Below, piece after piece: positions 61,972 through 64,000 of a DNA stretch of 64,000 nucleotides. The stretch's first letter is position 1. Every line of letters starts with the position of its first letter. Both the position numbers and the translations under genes were made by a program. Below the pieces are notes generated by a model that saw only the letters and a program-made list of their open reading frames with translations, searched no databases and had not been told where the DNA came from. This stretch comes from Anaerolineales bacterium. Lineage in GTDB: Bacteria; Chloroflexota; Anaerolineae; Aggregatilineales; UBA2796. Location of the stretch: positions 496,001 through 560,000 of the forward strand of contig JABTTZ010000001.1 in NCBI GenBank assembly GCA_015075625.1, in the 5' to 3' direction.

Positions 61972-62793
61972 TCATACGGGCATCCACGCAAATCCTTCTT
62001 CTTCTTGGCGGACATGCCCTAAACTGGGAAAGGGGAGGTGATAGGCGAGGGTGAGGACGCCTTCCGCCGCGATCCGCTCTAAAATTGCCCGCCGTGTCTG
62101 TGCCGAAAGCGTTGGGTCTGTGTCAAATTTGGGCGATACATGAGGAAATTTCATCTGCACGACAAGATGAATGGCATCCACAATATCGATCAGACGCTCC
62201 CCGTTTGATTCGATCATCAAGCCGCAGTGACCGGGTGTATGCCCGGGCAGCGCCAGCACAGTGACTCCCTCCGCCAGCACATCCCCATCAGAGACATAAT
62301 GCAGCCGCTCCCCGTAGGGTGACAAAGCTGCCTTGACCAATGCGGTGCGTTCCGCCGGTACGCTGCCGCTCTCTACCCACCACGCCCATTCCTCACGACA
62401 GATATAAACCTCCGCTTGGGGAAACATGGGCGTTCCTTCCGCTGTGAGAAGTCCTCCAATATGATCGCGGTGGCAGTGGGTAATCATGATTTTTGTGATC
62501 GACTCCAGGGCAATCCCTTCCTCGCGCAGACGATCCATCAAATGCCCAGAGCGCGGCTTACTCCCTTCCCCTTCCCCCGCATCGACAAGGATGCGCTCTG
62601 TCCCTGTTTCAAGGTAAACGGCGCTCAGGCTGAATAGATAGGGCTGTACGCCCTCTCGAAACGCCTGTAAAACATCCTCAGAAAGGGGATTCAGCATTGT
62701 TCCTAAGTGTTTTTCCCCCATCACATCGCCACCATCGGCAATGACCATGAGCCGTATCTCGCCAATAGAAAATCGATAAGTTGTCGTTGTCAT
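61972..62793 (-). CDS. MBL-fold metallo-hydrolase
   Basis: A 273-residue metallo-beta-lactamase-fold hydrolase. The zinc motif H-x-H-x-D-H is His106/His108/Asp110/His111 (THCHRDHIGG). ALPGHTPGHCGL supplies the next histidine and YHLPFPSLGH the last. The spacing resembles quorum-quenching lactonases and related hydrolases, but the substrate cannot be assigned. There is no signal peptide. It is divergent from the ABC transporter genes (174-base gap without a clear promoter). Confidence 0.85.
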   Translation of the reverse strand: MTTTTYRFSIGEIRLMVIADGGDVMGEKHLGTMLNPLSEDVLQAFREGVQPYLFSLSAVYLETGTERILVDAGEGEGSKPRSGHLMDRLREEGIALESITKIMITHCHRDHIGGLLTAEGTPMFPQAEVYICREEWAWWVESGSVPAERTALVKAALSPYGERLHYVSDGDVLAEGVTVLALPGHTPGHCGLMIESNGERLIDIVDAIHLVVQMKFPHVSPKFDTDPTLSAQTRRAILERIAAEGVLTLAYHLPFPSLGHVRQEEEGFAWMPV

Positions 62794-62967
62794 ACGGTGT
62801 ATCCTTACGTCACGTCAAGCCCTACGGGAGTGATTCATCTCCAAATTGTAGCGTTTTGCAAAAGGAAATGGCTTTTCCCGCGACCTTGCCGCTGCGGTGG
62901 GGTGCGATACCCCCTTTCTTAATTCTGAAGTTGCCATTCAACCCTTCCTTGCGCTACTGTTTAAGGG

Positions 62968-63735
62968 GTGAACGAACACACAGCGGAGCGCATGGATACA
63001 CTACCACCAGCCTTGATTGAGGCACGCGATCTGACGAAAATCTACCAGATGGGAACAACCGAAGTCCGCGCCTTGCGGGGCGTCAGCTTCGATATTTATG
63101 CTGGCGAGATGGTTGGCATTGTGGGGCAGTCGGGGTCGGGCAAAAGCACCCTTCTTGCCATTCTTGGTGCGTTGGATGTCCCCTCCAGCGGCAGCTATCA
63201 ACTCGATGGCAAAGAGGTTGCCACCCTCAGCGATGATGCGCTGGCCGCCATTCGCAACGAGAAAATCGGCTTTGTGTTCCAGAAGTTCAACCTTCTTGCC
63301 CGCAACACCGCCCAATTCAACGTTGAGCTCCCCCTGACCTATGCCGGTGTTCCGGCGCGGGCAGCACGAAAACGGGCAGCAGAGGTGCTTTCCCTCGTTG
63401 GCTTAGGGGATCGCCTTGATCACAAGCCGAACGAACTTTCGGGCGGGCAGCAGCAGCGCGTCGCCATTGCGCGGGCGCTGGTGAACACCCCTTCCATCAT
63501 CCTTGCTGACGAGCCAACAGGCAATCTGGACAGCCAAACGGGGGAAGAAATCCTCGAACTCTTTCACAAACTCCACGAGGAACAAAAGATCACCTTGATC
63601 GTCGTCACCCACGATCCGAAGATCGCCGCCCAATGCGGGCGGGTGATCAAGCTGCGTGATGGCGTGATCATCCCCGAAGATGAGACTCGCCCCTTCCCCA
63701 AACGCCCCAGTGGGGCAGCCGCGTTGGGAGCGTAG
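62968..63735 (+). CDS. ABC transporter ATP-binding protein, MacB/LolD type
   Basis: A 255-residue ATPase that would power a mechanotransmission-type exporter. Walker [10 protein letters not shown] is at residues 53-61, [15 protein letters not shown] near 156, and [15 protein letters not shown] follows Walker B as typical for the LolD/MacB/FtsE group. The GTG at 62968 is preceded by AAGGG; an ATG at 62992 preceded by GGAG would shorten it by 8 residues and is equally plausible. The permease gene follows after 6 bases. Confidence 0.88.
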   Translation: MNEHTAERMDTLPPALIEARDLTKIYQMGTTEVRALRGVSFDIYAGEMVGIVGQSGSGKSTLLAILGALDVPSSGSYQLDGKEVATLSDDALAAIRNEKIGFVFQKFNLLARNTAQFNVELPLTYAGVPARAARKRAAEVLSLVGLGDRLDHKPNELSGGQQQRVAIARALVNTPSIILADEPTGNLDSQTGEEILELFHKLHEEQKITLIVVTHDPKIAAQCGRVIKLRDGVIIPEDETRPFPKRPSGAAALGA

Positions 63736-63741
63736 CCGACG

Positions 63742-64000
63742 ATGCGCCCACTTCAAAATATTCGCATTGCTCTTGATGCCCTCCGCGCCAACAAGCTCCG
63801 CTCTGCCCTGACGATGTTGGGGATCATCATCGGCGTTGGCTCAGTCGTCTCCCTGCTTGCTGTTGGGAACGGAGCGCAGGCGAGCATCCTCAACCAGATC
63901 AACGGGATCGGCACGAACCTCGTCACCATTGTGCCGGGGATTTTGAACCTGAGCGCCGGAGGTCCCCCCCAACAAGCCGGCGCGGTGAACGGTCAGCCGC
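63742..64000 (+). CDS. ABC transporter permease, MacB type (partial)
   Basis: Only the first 86 codons are present. The cytoplasmic start and first span (IALDALRANKLRSALTMLGIIIGVGSVV) followed by AVGNGAQASILNQINGIGTNLVTI is the standard N-terminus of MacB/FtsX-family permeases, just before their large extracytoplasmic domain. It continues beyond the window and forms an exporter with the ATPase gene 6 bases upstream. Confidence 0.88.
   Translation, partial: MRPLQNIRIALDALRANKLRSALTMLGIIIGVGSVVSLLAVGNGAQASILNQINGIGTNLVTIVPGILNLSAGGPPQQAGAVNGQP

Noticed and set aside
1-64000. tRNA, rRNA, tmRNA or RNase P RNA genes
   Set aside because: Intergenic regions were scanned by eye for T-arm motifs and conserved RNA cores; none was convincing.

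Overview
The window looks like chromosomal DNA of a GC-rich bacterium, most consistent with the phylum Chloroflexota (Anaerolineae-like). I infer this from gene content, not from a marker search: an isopentenyl phosphate kinase, GTP-type PEP carboxykinase, MeaB with a stand-alone B12-binding mutase subunit, huge STAND/WD40 and kinase/AAA/TPR proteins, many free-standing receiver domains, and intergenic DNA full of GC-rich hairpin repeats. No rRNA, tRNA, CRISPR array, phage module or transposase was recognised.

Layout. 1-4055: end of a TatA/TatB-type gene, tatC, an O-antigen-ligase-like polymerase with a TPR tail, and an opposing rdgB. 4123-9429: a UgpC/MalK-type ATPase behind a structured leader, isopentenyl phosphate kinase, and a gnd-zwf pentose-phosphate pair. 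9610-15393: one 1927-aa protein joining CHAT protease, TIR, STAND NTPase, a membrane segment and about 14 WD40 blades. This is the best candidate here for an undescribed conflict/defence system. 15699-18261: receiver, TPR protein, receiver, and a glycosyltransferase remnant. 18796-22989: ribonuclease Y, an UMF1-family transporter and a DnaJ/CbpA co-chaperone. 22990-23870: a gene-free repeat cluster. 23871-29396 (minus): an hsp20-lon-receiver-PHP/AlbA run behind a promoter carrying three tandem 10-bp repeats. 29722-38434: pckG, a histidine phosphatase, acyl-CoA dehydrogenase, pheS without pheT, a BMP-type binding protein, and padR overlapping recA. 38448-47295 (minus): sugar aminotransferase, FlaA1/CapD dehydratase, kinase-AAA-TPR protein, a membrane protein and a small gene with a strong promoter. 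47522-54332 (minus): meaB and the mutase small subunit, an FTR1 iron permease plus imelysin-like partner, and fructosamine kinase plus LMW phosphatase. 54526-60686: a TAP-like hydrolase and three tandem membrane-anchored TPR paralogues. 60709-64000: a double GNAT protein, an antiporter stub, an MBL-fold hydrolase and the start of a MacB/LolD-type ABC transporter.

Working together: gnd and zwf supply reductant; pckG, the acyl-CoA dehydrogenase and the methylmalonyl-CoA genes suit acyl-CoA/propionate metabolism feeding gluconeogenesis; dehydratase, aminotransferase and ligase suit an amino-sugar surface polymer; hsp20, lon and DnaJ are proteostasis genes. Intergenic regions carry at least three hairpin repeat families that recur across the window.
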